Shown here in pieces: positions 37,212 through 45,603 of a stretch of 64,000 nucleotides of DNA. A program made the translations under genes and the position numbers. Under the pieces are notes generated by a model. That model was not told where the DNA came from. It did no database searches and saw nothing but the letters and a program-made list of their open reading frames with translations. Source of the DNA: Cryomorphaceae bacterium BACL29 MAG-121220-bin8 (GTDB taxonomy: Bacteria > Bacteroidota > Bacteroidia > Flavobacteriales > Flavobacteriaceae); assembly GCA_905181705.1 (NCBI GenBank), contig CAJIYP010000003.1, positions 558,001 to 622,000 on the forward strand. Reading direction: 5' to 3'. Every line of letters starts with the position of its first letter. Position 1 is the stretch's first letter.

Positions 37212-37514
37212 ATGAAAAAAATATATCTCACGATGTGCATACTAGGGATACTATTACCATATTATCACTTAATAAATTTTTTGTCAATGAATGAATGGTC
37301 AATGAATGGATTTTGGAGTGAAATTTTTTCGTCTCATCCCATTTCAATGATATCAATGGACTTAACTGTAGCTGCAACCTCATTTTTAATATTCCTAATC
37401 TACGAGTTTAAAACAAAAAAATTAAATCCAATAAAATACTTAATATGCCTATTTCTTGTTGGATTTTCATTAGCTCTTCCACTTTACCTTTACGACAAAC
37501 ATGATTCTAAATAA
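37212..37514 (+). CDS. DUF2834 family membrane protein
   Basis: A 100-residue protein with three hydrophobic segments: IYLTMCILGILLPYYHLINF, MISMDLTVAATSFLIFLIYE and the C-terminal LICLFLVGFSLALPLYLY. The layout, a YxxxxxxGxxxPyyxf start, a central DLTVAAxSFxxfxxyE, and a final GxSlALPLYLY, matches DUF2834, small membrane proteins of unknown function. It is followed after 2 bases by the glycosylase gene, suggesting one transcript. Confidence 0.82.
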   Translation: MKKIYLTMCILGILLPYYHLINFLSMNEWSMNGFWSEIFSSHPISMISMDLTVAATSFLIFLIYEFKTKKLNPIKYLICLFLVGFSLALPLYLYDKHDSK

Positions 37515-37516
37515 AT

Positions 37517-38125
37517 ATGGAGTCCTTTAAAAATTGTTTTATTCATTTAAAAAAAGATCCCGTAATGGAAACTTTAATTGAAAAGTTAGGAGAATCTATA
37601 ACTTTGGAAGACAGGTATGAAGATGATCTTGCGAAAGCTATATCACAATTAGTAATAGAACAACAAGTTAGTTTTAAGGCAGCAATAACCATTAAAAAAA
37701 GATTTCATAAAATAATTAAAAATTTAAGCTATGCAGAAATAATTAAGATTGAAACGGAAAAATTAAAGTCAATAGGCATTTCATATAGAAAAGTGGAATA
37801 CATAAAAAATGTTTACTCCTATTTTACAAAAAATGAATTTGATTTTTACAATGAAAAGGAAGATAAAGTTGTGAAAGAACTTACCAGTATTAAAGGAATT
37901 GGGATATGGACAGCAGAAATGTTTCTAATTTTTATATTATTTAAAAAAAATATATTTTCTAAAGGTGATCTAGCTTTAATAAACAGTATTAAAATTAATT
38001 ATCAAATTAATGAGTTAAGTGAAATCAAGTTAGACGAAATTGTTAGTAAATGGTCGCCATTCAAAACCATTGCATCCTTATTACTATGGAAATCGATTGA
38101 AGAAAAAATATACTCAATTGACTAA
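37517..38125 (+). CDS. DNA-3-methyladenine glycosylase II-like (AlkA-type, HhH-GPD)
   Basis: A 202-residue base-excision repair glycosylase lacking the AlkA N-terminal TATA-like domain, as in many short bacterial forms. The helix-hairpin-helix is KELTSIKGIGIWTAEMFLIF, followed by the catalytic Asp in FSKGDLALINSIKIN. The N-terminal AISQLVIEQQVSFKAAITIK is the family's conserved helix. It removes alkylated purines. The gene lies 2 bases after the DUF2834 gene. The C-terminal part (WSPFKTIASLLLWKSIEE) corresponds to the typical WxPyRs..a..lW element. Confidence 0.88.
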   Translation: MESFKNCFIHLKKDPVMETLIEKLGESITLEDRYEDDLAKAISQLVIEQQVSFKAAITIKKRFHKIIKNLSYAEIIKIETEKLKSIGISYRKVEYIKNVYSYFTKNEFDFYNEKEDKVVKELTSIKGIGIWTAEMFLIFILFKKNIFSKGDLALINSIKINYQINELSEIKLDEIVSKWSPFKTIASLLLWKSIEEKIYSID

Positions 38126-38166
38126 AAATAGCCAAAAAATAGTGTTAATTGTTAAAAAACAGACTA

Positions 38167-38190
38167 AAATTGACAAAAAATGTCAATAAA
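38167..38190. repeat. Small inverted repeat upstream of the MATE gene
   Basis: TTGACA, spacer AAAAA, TGTCAA, flanked by repeated AACA/TGTT words, in the 150-base gap between the glycosylase and MATE genes. A regulator site is possible. It has no poly-T tail, so it is probably not a terminator. Confidence 0.35.
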
Positions 38191-38277
38191 TAACATTTTA
38201 ACAATAATCAAATAAATTAATCATATCACATTTTAAAACTAATTCCAGACTAACTTTACTTATAAATTTTTTTAATT

Positions 38278-39651
38278 TTGATTCACAACTACACTAAAGA
38301 ATTTAGCTATAATTTAAAACTTGCTTATCCTGTAATTTTAGGAATGATAGGACACATATTTGTTTCCTTTGCTGACAATGTAATGGTTGGTCAATTAGGT
38401 GCAGCAGAATTAGCTGCAGTCTCATTGGGTAATAGTTTTTTCTTTATAGCAATGTCTTTAGGAATTGGCTTTTCAACAGCGATTACCCCTATCGTTGCAG
38501 AGGCTGATGCTTCAAAAAATAAATCAGGAGTTAAAAACGCATTAAAACACGGTTTAATATTGTGTAGTATTTTAAGTATCGTTCTTTATGTTATAATGTT
38601 TTTTGCAAAGCCATTAATGTATGAAATGAAACAACCAATCGAGGTTGTTGAGTTAGCGATTCCCTATCTAAACCTTATAGCTATATCAATAATCCCTCTA
38701 GTTATTTTTGAAGCATTAAAGAGGTTCTCAGATGGACTTTCCAGTACTAAATATCCGATGTATGCCACAGTATTGGCTAACATAATAAACATTACACTGA
38801 ATTATCTTTTAATCTTTGGATCTTTTGGATTCCCAAAACTGGGAGTTGAAGGAGCAGCAATTGGAACATTAGTATCAAGAATAATTATGGTATTTTTCTT
38901 GTGGGCTATTTTTATAAGAAAAGAAAAATTTAAGCCCTACGTCTTCAATATAAATTTTAAAATATTGGATAATACTATTTTTAAAAAACTTATTAATTTA
39001 GGCTTTCCCTCTGCTCTACAAATGCTTTTTGAAGTAGGAATTTTTACAGCAGCTATTTGGATTAGTGGAGTTTTAGGGAAAAACTTTCAAGCAGCAAATC
39101 AAATAGCTTTCAATTTATCTGCCATGACTTTTATGGTTGGAGTTGGCCTTGGTGTGGCTGCTATGATAAGAGCGGGCAATCAAAAAGGTTTATCTGATTT
39201 TATTTCTCTAAGAAGAATTACCCTGTCTATTTTCTTGTTAACTCTATTAATTGAAATAGTTTTTGCTTCGTTATTCTTTATTTTAAGGGATTGGCTGCCT
39301 ACTCTCTACCTAGATACTGAAAACATATCTAAAGTTATAGAAAATAAAGAAGTAATACTTATTGCTTCCAAGCTCTTACTAATTGTGGCTCTATTTCAAA
39401 TTTTTGATGGATTGCAAGTTGTTGTTTTAGGAGCACTTAGAGGAATGCAAGATGTTAAAATTCCAACGATAATGACCTTTGTTGCATATTGGATGATAGG
39501 GTTTCCGATTTGTTATTATTTAGGCCTACATACTCCTTTAAAAAGCACTGGGATTTGGATTGGCCTATTGATTAGTTTGATTTCAGCATCTATAATGTTG
39601 TGTTTAAGATTTAATTATTTAACTAAAAAACTTATAGCTGAAAAGAAATGA
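38278..39651 (+). CDS. MATE family multidrug/cation efflux transporter
   Basis: A 457-residue, 12-span transporter of the NorM/DinF superfamily, which exports drugs or metabolites in exchange for Na+ or H+. Family blocks: LKLAYPVILGMIGHIFVSFA, DNVMVGQLGAAELAAVSLG, GIGFSTAITPIVAEAD, and LNYLLIFGSFGFPKLGVEGA with AAIGTLVSRI. A TTG start at 38278 gives IHNYTKEFSYNLKLAYP, the expected length; no ATG is available before the first conserved block. Spacing to upstream genes suggests its own promoter. Confidence 0.92.
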   Translation: MIHNYTKEFSYNLKLAYPVILGMIGHIFVSFADNVMVGQLGAAELAAVSLGNSFFFIAMSLGIGFSTAITPIVAEADASKNKSGVKNALKHGLILCSILSIVLYVIMFFAKPLMYEMKQPIEVVELAIPYLNLIAISIIPLVIFEALKRFSDGLSSTKYPMYATVLANIINITLNYLLIFGSFGFPKLGVEGAAIGTLVSRIIMVFFLWAIFIRKEKFKPYVFNINFKILDNTIFKKLINLGFPSALQMLFEVGIFTAAIWISGVLGKNFQAANQIAFNLSAMTFMVGVGLGVAAMIRAGNQKGLSDFISLRRITLSIFLLTLLIEIVFASLFFILRDWLPTLYLDTENISKVIENKEVILIASKLLLIVALFQIFDGLQVVVLGALRGMQDVKIPTIMTFVAYWMIGFPICYYLGLHTPLKSTGIWIGLLISLISASIMLCLRFNYLTKKLIAEKK

Positions 39652-39656
39652 ACTAA

Positions 39657-40025
39657 TCAAATCCATACGTCATTTTGAGCGGTTAATTTGTTTTTTTCTA
39701 AATTTCCAGTATTTACTACACCCTTAGGCTCAATCAAAAGTATTTTAACTTCTTTTTCAGCCCAAGGATTGTGTTCAACTCCTTTAGGCACAACATACAT
39801 TTCACCTTTTTTTAAATCAACAAAACCATCCCTAAATTTTATTCTTAATTTACCGTCTAAAACAACGAATGTTTCGTCAGTATCTGGATGACAATGCCAT
39901 TTAAAATTTCCTTTAATTTTTGCTAATTTAAATTGATAATCATTCATTTCTGCAATGACTTTAGGCGACCACAAATCTTTGAAAAGATTTAATTTTTTTT
40001 TAAAATTAATAGCTAAATGGTTCAT
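39657..40025 (-). CDS. Cupin domain protein
   Basis: A 122-residue single-domain cupin. Motif 1 is FKWHCHPDTDETFVVLDGKL, with the HxH...E metal ligands. Motif 2 is GEMYVVPKGVEHNPWAEKEV, with the conserved Pro-Gly-Val-Glu-His. The tail VKILLIEPKGVVNTGN is typical of the small DUF-type cupins related to mannose-6-phosphate isomerase. The specific reaction is unknown. It converges on the MATE gene. Confidence 0.87.
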   Translation of the reverse strand: MNHLAINFKKKLNLFKDLWSPKVIAEMNDYQFKLAKIKGNFKWHCHPDTDETFVVLDGKLRIKFRDGFVDLKKGEMYVVPKGVEHNPWAEKEVKILLIEPKGVVNTGNLEKNKLTAQNDVWI

Positions 40026-40099
40026 GTTATTTTGTTTTTTTTTACAATTTAAGAAAATCTAAATAACAAATTTTTATATAAATTTGTAAAAAATAAATC

Positions 40100-40861
40100 A
40101 TGAGAAGATCCCATTTATCCTATAGATCAGGAAATCCAGCTTTAAGTTCAAAAACATTTGAAAATGCAATAAGAACAAATAGAGGACCCATCATAAAAGA
40201 TGATGTAATGACTATAAAAGGAACCGTAGATAAAACGGCAATATGTTTAGTTCTTTTGATTTCAGCAGGATACTTTTCCTTTGAAGAAAATTCAACAACT
40301 TTGATGATAGGGGGCTTCATTGGGGGGCTTATAATGTTAATTGTTACTATTTTCAAAAAACATTTATCTCCAATAACTGTTCCCCTTTATGCCCTGTTTC
40401 AGGGATTGCTTTTAGGAGGAATCTCCTTTATGTACGGACAACTTTACGATGGTATTGTCTTTAACGCAATAATGATAACCCTTTCTATTTTAATCTCTTT
40501 ACTTTTTGCCTACAGATCAGGGATAATTAAGGCAACAGAAAATTTTAAACTTGGTGTTTTTGCTGCAACTGGAGGGATTGTTTTAGTTTATATTTTTTCT
40601 TTTATAGCAAGTTTTTTTGGAGCAGGCTTCTCAATTATGAATCCTTCTAATGGTTCGTTATTGAGTATCGGCTTTAGTTTACTTGTAATAGTTATCGCTT
40701 CACTAAACCTAGTTTTGGATTTTGATTTTATTGAAGAAGGAGCTGAAAAGGGGGCTCCTAAATACATGGAATGGTATGGTGCGTTTGGTCTTCTTGTTAC
40801 TTTAATTTGGTTATATCTTGAAATCTTAAGGTTTCTAGCAAAATTAAACTCAAGAAAATAA
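40100..40861 (+). CDS. Bax inhibitor-1/YccA family membrane protein
   Basis: A 253-residue protein. After a soluble N-terminus (RRSHLSYRSGNPALSS) come seven hydrophobic segments. The block LYALFQGLLLGGISFMYGQL is the BI-1 core, and DFDFIEEGAEKGAPKYMEWY near the C-terminus has the conserved acidic residues of the YetJ/BI-1 calcium-leak channels. The length and NPALSSKTFENA N-terminal element match the YccA-like subgroup common in flavobacteria. It converges on the small membrane-protein gene at 40864. Confidence 0.9.
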   Translation: MRRSHLSYRSGNPALSSKTFENAIRTNRGPIIKDDVMTIKGTVDKTAICLVLLISAGYFSFEENSTTLMIGGFIGGLIMLIVTIFKKHLSPITVPLYALFQGLLLGGISFMYGQLYDGIVFNAIMITLSILISLLFAYRSGIIKATENFKLGVFAATGGIVLVYIFSFIASFFGAGFSIMNPSNGSLLSIGFSLLVIVIASLNLVLDFDFIEEGAEKGAPKYMEWYGAFGLLVTLIWLYLEILRFLAKLNSRK

Positions 40862-40863
40862 AA

Positions 40864-41349
40864 TTATTCTGGAAGTTGAATATCAAAAATAATTATAGAC
40901 AATAACAAGAAAAAGGCTAAAAGAAAATATAAAGAAACCCCTTTTAACCCAGTCCATATAATTTTACCCAAACTATGTTTTTTCGTTTCTTTGAAATATA
41001 TTGCCTGATTCTTCTTTAAAAACTTTCTGTATGCAAACTCTCCAAAAGCTGGAGCAACTCCAGCAAATATATAATTTGGAAGATTGGGTAATAAAAACAT
41101 AAAAAAAAACATTATTAGAGATGTGATTATAGTATATAACCATAACTCCTTAAATATTTCTCTACTGTAAGACTTAGGGTATTTTTTTTTTAAAAAAGGT
41201 GAAAGAGATTTTTCAGGAGTTAATTTTTCTAAGACTTTTAGATTAGAAACGACCATTAAAGTAACAACAAATATCCCAAAAAAAAATGAAGAAACTCTAA
41301 TGGCTTTTAAGCTGAATAATTTATGAACAGTTATCTGATTGTCTGTCAT
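40864..41349 (-). CDS. Hypothetical membrane protein, 161 residues
   Basis: Four hydrophobic segments are predicted: SSFFFGIFVVTLMVVSNL, LYTIITSLIMFFFMFLLPNL, a short one at IFAGVAPAFGEFAY, and GVSLYFLLAFFLLLSIIIF. No family is recognised. The start codon overlaps the stop of the DUF805 gene (TAATG), so the two are translationally coupled and may form one membrane complex. Confidence 0.65.
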   Translation of the reverse strand: MTDNQITVHKLFSLKAIRVSSFFFGIFVVTLMVVSNLKVLEKLTPEKSLSPFLKKKYPKSYSREIFKELWLYTIITSLIMFFFMFLLPNLPNYIFAGVAPAFGEFAYRKFLKKNQAIYFKETKKHSLGKIIWTGLKGVSLYFLLAFFLLLSIIIFDIQLPE

Positions 41350-41723
41350 TAAACTTTGGGGTCAGAGCCATAAAAGTTATTACCCATCTCTCCCTCTTTA
41401 ATGGAAAGAATAAATATCCAAATAAATCCGATAACAGGGATCAATATTATAAAATAAAACCATCCTGACTTTCCTACATCGTGAAGCCTTCTAACGACCA
41501 AAGAAAGGCTTGGTAATAGATGCAGTAATCCAACAATTAAATAAACCCAGCCATAACCAAGATTGGTTCCCGCAATCTCAAAAGTTGTCCCTATTACATT
41601 ATCTATAATAGTAGCAAAAATTAAAATTATGACGTACATAAGAGTGAACATCCAGTATTCCTTTCTTCTAGCTCTTCCTTTAAAGTTTGAATAATTTTTT
41701 AAAGCATGTAAATAATATTTCAT
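41349..41723 (-). CDS. DUF805 family membrane protein
   Basis: A 124-residue protein with the complete DUF805 pattern: YLHALKNYSNFKGRARRKEY at the N-terminus, four membrane spans, the signature LSLVVRRLHDVGKSGWFYFI, and a C-terminal KEGEMGNNFYGSDP. The function is unknown; the family is widespread and often sits in stress-related or phage-related loci. It is coupled by a one-base overlap to the following membrane-protein gene. Confidence 0.93.
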   Translation of the reverse strand: MKYYLHALKNYSNFKGRARRKEYWMFTLMYVIILIFATIIDNVIGTTFEIAGTNLGYGWVYLIVGLLHLLPSLSLVVRRLHDVGKSGWFYFIILIPVIGFIWIFILSIKEGEMGNNFYGSDPKV

Positions 41724-41785
41724 AATAAGGTTTTCTTATATGTAATATATAAAACTTATAGTAACATTCCTAATAGAATGTGATT

Positions 41786-42574
41786 TTAATTAGTCCTCAA
41801 TTTTCCAACTGAGTATGTTTTAGCTTTTCCGCAAATTACAACCCTATCCCCTTTGTCAATACACTTTAAGCTACCACCTCTTTTTGAGAGTTGACTAGAA
41901 CTCATGCTAACTTTTTTTAATCTTTTTGACCAAAAAGGGGTTAACGAGCAGTGTGAAGATCCTGTAACTGGGTCTTCAAGAATAGACGATTGAGAGGTGA
42001 AGAATCTTGAAACAAAATCACAATGGTCTCCTTTTGAAGTGACAATTACACCACCAGGATCTAAATTTATTTGATCAAATATTTCTTTATTTATTTTAAT
42101 GTTATTTATTTCATTTTCATTTTTATAAACCAATAAATAATCTCTGGATTTATAAACTTCTTTTGGTAAAATATTTAAAGATTCAGAAATAATTTCTGGC
42201 AACTGGGCAACAAAAGGCATTCTTGAGGGAAGATCCATTAAATAATAATCTCTATCAAATCCTACTTTCAACTCTCCACTTAGTGTTTCAAAAACTATGC
42301 TGTCTTTATTATAGCCTAATATAGATTTTAGACAGTGCGCTGCAGCTAGAGTAGCATGACCACAAAGATCCATTTCTATTTCTGGAGTGAACCAACGTAA
42401 ATGAAAATTATTTTTTTTTTTTATAAAAAATGCTGTCTCTGCTACTGCATTTTCTTTTGCAATATTCAAAAGAACCTCATCCGAAAGCCATTCATTTAAT
42501 GGAACAACGCAAGCTGGGTTTCCTTTAAAAATAGTATCGGTAAATGAATCAATTTGATATAAATCTAGCTCCAT
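41786..42574 (-). CDS. PhzF family isomerase/epimerase-like protein
   Basis: A 262-residue two-lobed diaminopimelate-epimerase fold. Signatures: YQIDSFTDTIFKGNPACVVP at the N-terminus, NAVAETAFFIKKKNNFHLRW with the catalytic Glu, PEIEMDLCGHATLAAAHCL, and PVTGSSHCSLTPFWSKRL in the second lobe. Family members isomerise small acids by proton shuttle (trans-2,3-dihydro-3-hydroxyanthranilate in phenazine synthesis); no phenazine genes are near, so the substrate is unknown. Monocistronic. Confidence 0.92.
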   Translation of the reverse strand: MELDLYQIDSFTDTIFKGNPACVVPLNEWLSDEVLLNIAKENAVAETAFFIKKKNNFHLRWFTPEIEMDLCGHATLAAAHCLKSILGYNKDSIVFETLSGELKVGFDRDYYLMDLPSRMPFVAQLPEIISESLNILPKEVYKSRDYLLVYKNENEINNIKINKEIFDQINLDPGGVIVTSKGDHCDFVSRFFTSQSSILEDPVTGSSHCSLTPFWSKRLKKVSMSSSQLSKRGGSLKCIDKGDRVVICGKAKTYSVGKLRTN

Positions 42575-42606
42575 CTTATTAATTTAAAGATAATTGAAAT
42601 TAAATA

Positions 42607-42637
42607 AAAACTTCCCTTGATACGGAAAAGGGAAGTC
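42607..42637 (-). terminator. Rho-independent terminator of the beta-propeller lipoprotein gene
   Basis: On the minus strand ACTTCCCTT pairs with AAGGGAAGT and is followed by TTTTTATTTA, 22 bases after the stop at 42659. It makes the riboswitch-controlled lipoprotein gene a single-gene transcript. Confidence 0.88.
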
Positions 42638-42658
42638 TTGTAATTAGAGTTATATATT

Positions 42659-43666
42659 TCAATTAGATTGCCAAAAAGCAAAATCTCCAGGAAACAAACC
42701 AACGTCATAAGAAGCTAATTCGTTGTTGTTAAAATCAACTATTTTAACTTGATTAAGGTCGGTATAATTAGTCAACCCAAAGTAAACAAGTTCACCAATT
42801 ATTTCTACCGCATAAACTTGTGAGGGTTCATAAGACCCTATTTTAGTTTGTGCCATAATCTCAAGATCTTTTCCTAGCTTGGCCGTTCCTCCTTCAAATG
42901 ATCTTAAGATTTCTGATTGATAGTTCATGACTGAACCTCCGCAGACAACCCCTGATCCGTAATAATTTATATCCACCTCTAAATCAATTTTATTTAACCT
43001 AGAAGTACCATAGAAAGCATTATAGTTTGAATCATAATATGTATTTGCAATATAAACATCATTATTCTGAACAGTAATTGAAGTTGGCCCCTTACCAATT
43101 TCATGAGTTTCCAAAATGGAGTCAGAGGCAGTGCTGATTTTCAATAATTTATTTGCGTCAGAATAATCATCATTCATCTGAATCCCAACCCACAAGTTTT
43201 GTCCATCAATTTCTATAGACTCTGGCTTGCCATTTACTTTAATAGAATTATCAATTTTATAAGTAATTAGGTTTAAAATCTGGATGTCACTTGTATTCCA
43301 ATTAGTAAAATAAAGCTTATCGTTTAATATTTTCATTTCCCTAGGACTTGAATTTTCTGTACTAATTTCAATTCCTGGAAGACTAAGTCCATCAACTGTA
43401 ATATCATAAGCCATGATTTTATGGCTATTGTTAACTATAACAAAAAGTTTATTTTTATAAACTTCTAAAGATTGGACTACATCTCCAACGTTCTCAACTT
43501 TTTTAACTAACCCATTGGCATTAATCATATAAATCGAGCCATTACTTGCCCCAAATTTTCCTTCGCAGGCCACAAAAGTCCATTGGTCTTTAGGCACTAA
43601 CTCTGTTAAAGAATCTGATTCACACGAAACACAAAACACAAACAATACAAACAATAATTTTTTCAT
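42659..43666 (-). CDS. YncE/DUF5074-like beta-propeller lipoprotein
   Basis: A 335-residue protein with a lipobox (LFVFCVSCES). It begins QWTFVACEGKFGASNGSIYM, the typical N-terminus of DUF5074-like surface propellers. Repeated blades follow: VVQSLEVYKNKLFVIVNNSH, SPREMKILNDKLYFTNWNTS, KPESIEIDGQNLWVGIQMND and GPTSITVQNNDVYIANTYYD. In Bacteroidetes such proteins often accompany TonB-dependent receptors, including corrinoid ones, but none is here. The unusual feature is its leader, which carries a SAM-II-like riboswitch (43735-43785). A terminator follows, so it is the only gene controlled. Confidence 0.85.
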   Translation of the reverse strand: MKKLLFVLFVFCVSCESDSLTELVPKDQWTFVACEGKFGASNGSIYMINANGLVKKVENVGDVVQSLEVYKNKLFVIVNNSHKIMAYDITVDGLSLPGIEISTENSSPREMKILNDKLYFTNWNTSDIQILNLITYKIDNSIKVNGKPESIEIDGQNLWVGIQMNDDYSDANKLLKISTASDSILETHEIGKGPTSITVQNNDVYIANTYYDSNYNAFYGTSRLNKIDLEVDINYYGSGVVCGGSVMNYQSEILRSFEGGTAKLGKDLEIMAQTKIGSYEPSQVYAVEIIGELVYFGLTNYTDLNQVKIVDFNNNELASYDVGLFPGDFAFWQSN

Positions 43667-43723
43667 AATAAAATATTTAATTAATAAATAAATTTAAAAG
43701 TTGAGTGATTTGACAAATAAAAG

Positions 43724-43745
43724 GTGAAAGCTTCTGCTTTAGCAC
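43724..43745 (-). promoter_or_regulatory. Hairpin overlapping the 3' strand of the riboswitch
   Basis: On the minus strand GUG-cu-AAAGC, loop AGAA, GCUUU-CAC, then CUUUUAUUUG. Five perfect pairs plus an outer GUG/CAC. It shares GUGCUAAAGC with the SAM-II-like element, so the two folds exclude each other. It could be the expression platform (terminator-like) of the riboswitch. Confidence 0.5.
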
Positions 43746-43785
43746 TTTTTTAAAGAGGTTGCAATCAGTCAAATCGTTCCTCTAA
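43735..43785 (-). promoter_or_regulatory. SAM-II-like riboswitch in the leader of the propeller lipoprotein gene
   Basis: Read on the minus strand: an AGAGG/CCUCU closing stem (43783-43779 with 43758-43754) encloses a loop with CGAUUUGACUGAUUGCAA. It is followed by an A-rich linker and GUGCUAAAGCAG. The loop words GAUUUGAC and AUUGCA, and the 3' GCUAAAG, are the conserved elements of the SAM-II (metA) pseudoknot. CUG in the loop can pair with CAG after GCUAAAG, as in the known fold. SAM-II elements usually control methionine and SAM genes in Alphaproteobacteria and some marine bacteria. Here the first gene downstream (start 43666) is a lipoprotein. Confidence 0.7.
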
Positions 43786-43914
43786 TTCTAAATTTTAAGC
43801 GAATTTAAATAATTATATTTTTAAAAAAAACTTAATTTTTAAAATAAATAAGTTTTAAAAAAAAAAAAAACTCAAGTACTTAATTATTAGTTTAATATGA
43901 ATAATAATTAAAAA

Positions 43915-44094
43915 TTATTTTTTAGGATCTTTATTTGGAATCCTTCCAAAATTTCCAGCACCGTCGTAATCTAGAGTGTCTGTTTCAATTTTATCATTAG
44001 TTTTATTTTTTGATTCTCCGGGGATGAGCAAAACTCCGGTAAAAAAAACACCAAAAACGGCAACTCCAATAAAAAAAATTATTTGAATGCTCAT
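43915..44094 (-). CDS. Small membrane-anchored protein, 59 residues
   Basis: MSIQIIFFIGVAVFGVFFTG opens a single membrane helix that ends at VLLIPGE. A charged tail follows: SKNKTNDKIETDTLDYDGAG, then NFGRIPNKDPKK. The start ATG overlaps the stop of the preceding 54-residue gene (ATGA), which itself follows the sterol desaturase gene by 12 bases. This three-gene arrangement argues strongly that it is real. The function is unknown; it may be a small subunit or regulator of the desaturase-family enzyme. Confidence 0.7.
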   Translation of the reverse strand: MSIQIIFFIGVAVFGVFFTGVLLIPGESKNKTNDKIETDTLDYDGAGNFGRIPNKDPKK

Positions 44095-44255
44095 TTTTTA
44101 AAAATTTGTTTGATATAAGCTCCTGCCGCTAATATAGAAGGCACCCAGATTCCTACATACAATCCTTCTTGTTGTTGTCCATTAAACCATAGAGAAACGG
44201 ACAAAAGAAAACTTATGAATGCTGCTCCTAATATTAGATAATCAGATTTTTTCAT
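44091..44255 (-). CDS. Small conserved two-span membrane protein, 54 residues
   Basis: It begins MKKSDYLILGAAFISFLLSV, then SLWFNGQQQEGLYVGIWVPS, and ends ILAAGAYIKQIFKK. Two helices flank a short loop, with a conserved-looking GIWVPSIL. Small proteins of this pattern recur beside sterol desaturase-family genes in flavobacteria. It starts 12 bases after the desaturase stop and overlaps the next small gene by 4 bases. Confidence 0.75.
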   Translation of the reverse strand: MKKSDYLILGAAFISFLLSVSLWFNGQQQEGLYVGIWVPSILAAGAYIKQIFKK

Positions 44256-44267
44256 TCTTTAAATTTA

Positions 44268-45554
44268 CTAAACATGTTTTTTAATTAAAGTAGAACTAAC
44301 ATATTTATTCTTATAAAATATTGTTACGACAATGGAAACAAAGAAGTACATCAACATAAATATATAAGAATAAAAGAAATCAGTTAATAAAAACTTACTC
44401 ATGGATAAAGTCGATATTAATAATATGGATAAAATAGATCTTAAGATTTCGAAATTTATAGCCCATGAGTGAAAATCCATTAAAGAGGTGAACCCGAAAA
44501 TTGATATTGCTACAATAAAACCATACATCAATTTAAAGTCAATACTTAAATCAGAAAAATTATATAAAAAGAAAGTAAGTAAAAGATTTATAGAAAGAAA
44601 ATGAAAAAGAGCAATGCTTTTTAAGAAAATAGAATAATTAGGACTGTACTTCGCTCTATCTTTTGGGTTTTCAGTAATAGGTCTTGGAAGCTTATCAATA
44701 ACATCATCTGGCCTCCATCCCGTTGGCATGAACCAAACTCTTAATTTATCTTTAAAACTATTCGTATAATATGCATCTTGAATAACGTTCCATGCGTGTT
44801 GAAAATTTATTAAAAAAGGATTCCAAGTTTGAACAGGTTTTAAAACTCCATAGACAGGGGGCTCTTCATCTAATTCTTCTTGAAAAGTTCCAAAGATACG
44901 ATCCCAAACACAAAAAATAGCGGATAAATTTTTATCGATATAAATTGAGTTAATAGCATGGTGTACTCTATGTTGCGAAGGAGTGACTATTACGTATTCT
45001 AAAAAACCTAATTTTCCTATATGCTGAGTATGATACCAGAACTGCGCAAACAAATGTAAAGGAGCAAGCAAAGCGATAATATTTGCAGGAACTCCAAATA
45101 GGGCTGCAGGAATTAAAAATAAAGCACCAAATCCTATCCAGGAGGAGATACTTTGCCTCAGAGCACAAGCTAAATTAAATTCCTCACTGCTATGATGAAT
45201 AACATGTCTGTTCCAAAAGATATTTACCTTATGATTAAGTCTATGATTCCAATAACTGGCAAAATCTATACAAACAAAGGCAATTAAATACAGAGTTAGA
45301 CTTGATTCCAAATTAACAATAGCAATACTTTTAAGAATGTATGGGTAAGAAATAATTATTAAAACTAAACCCAAAGAATCTTTAAGGATATTAGTCATTC
45401 CAGAGCTTAAACTAGAAAGAGTATCCATGAACGTATGGGTTTGTTTTTTAGTAAAATGGCCATACAGAACCTCAACTAAAATTAAAATCATAAAACTGGG
45501 GATTACCAATAATAATATATCAGCATAATTCAATGAAAATCCAGATTTTACCAT
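44268..45554 (-). CDS. Sterol desaturase/fatty acid hydroxylase family protein
   Basis: A 428-residue membrane di-iron oxygenase. The His clusters are present: FASYWNHRLNHKVNIFWNRH, then VIHHSSEEFN, a central His-rich HLFAQFWYHTQHIG, and PSQHRVHHAINSIYIDKNLS. These are the eight-His metal ligands of the ERG3/hydroxylase superfamily. Several additional helices follow at the C-terminus (about residues 300-420). The substrate, a lipid or carotenoid-like compound, cannot be deduced. It leads an apparent operon with two tiny membrane proteins downstream. Confidence 0.92.
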   Translation of the reverse strand: MVKSGFSLNYADILLLVIPSFMILILVEVLYGHFTKKQTHTFMDTLSSLSSGMTNILKDSLGLVLIIISYPYILKSIAIVNLESSLTLYLIAFVCIDFASYWNHRLNHKVNIFWNRHVIHHSSEEFNLACALRQSISSWIGFGALFLIPAALFGVPANIIALLAPLHLFAQFWYHTQHIGKLGFLEYVIVTPSQHRVHHAINSIYIDKNLSAIFCVWDRIFGTFQEELDEEPPVYGVLKPVQTWNPFLINFQHAWNVIQDAYYTNSFKDKLRVWFMPTGWRPDDVIDKLPRPITENPKDRAKYSPNYSIFLKSIALFHFLSINLLLTFFLYNFSDLSIDFKLMYGFIVAISIFGFTSLMDFHSWAINFEILRSILSILLISTLSMSKFLLTDFFYSYIFMLMYFFVSIVVTIFYKNKYVSSTLIKKHV

Positions 45555-45603
45555 TTTTAGATATTTAATTTTAAATTATATAAATATTTTTTAAAAGAAA
45601 AGA

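Noticed and set aside
43667-43914. A cobalamin riboswitch upstream of the propeller lipoprotein
   Set aside because: Such genes often sit in corrinoid loci, but no B12-box (GCCACUG-like) or matching stem set is present; the conserved words fit SAM-II instead.
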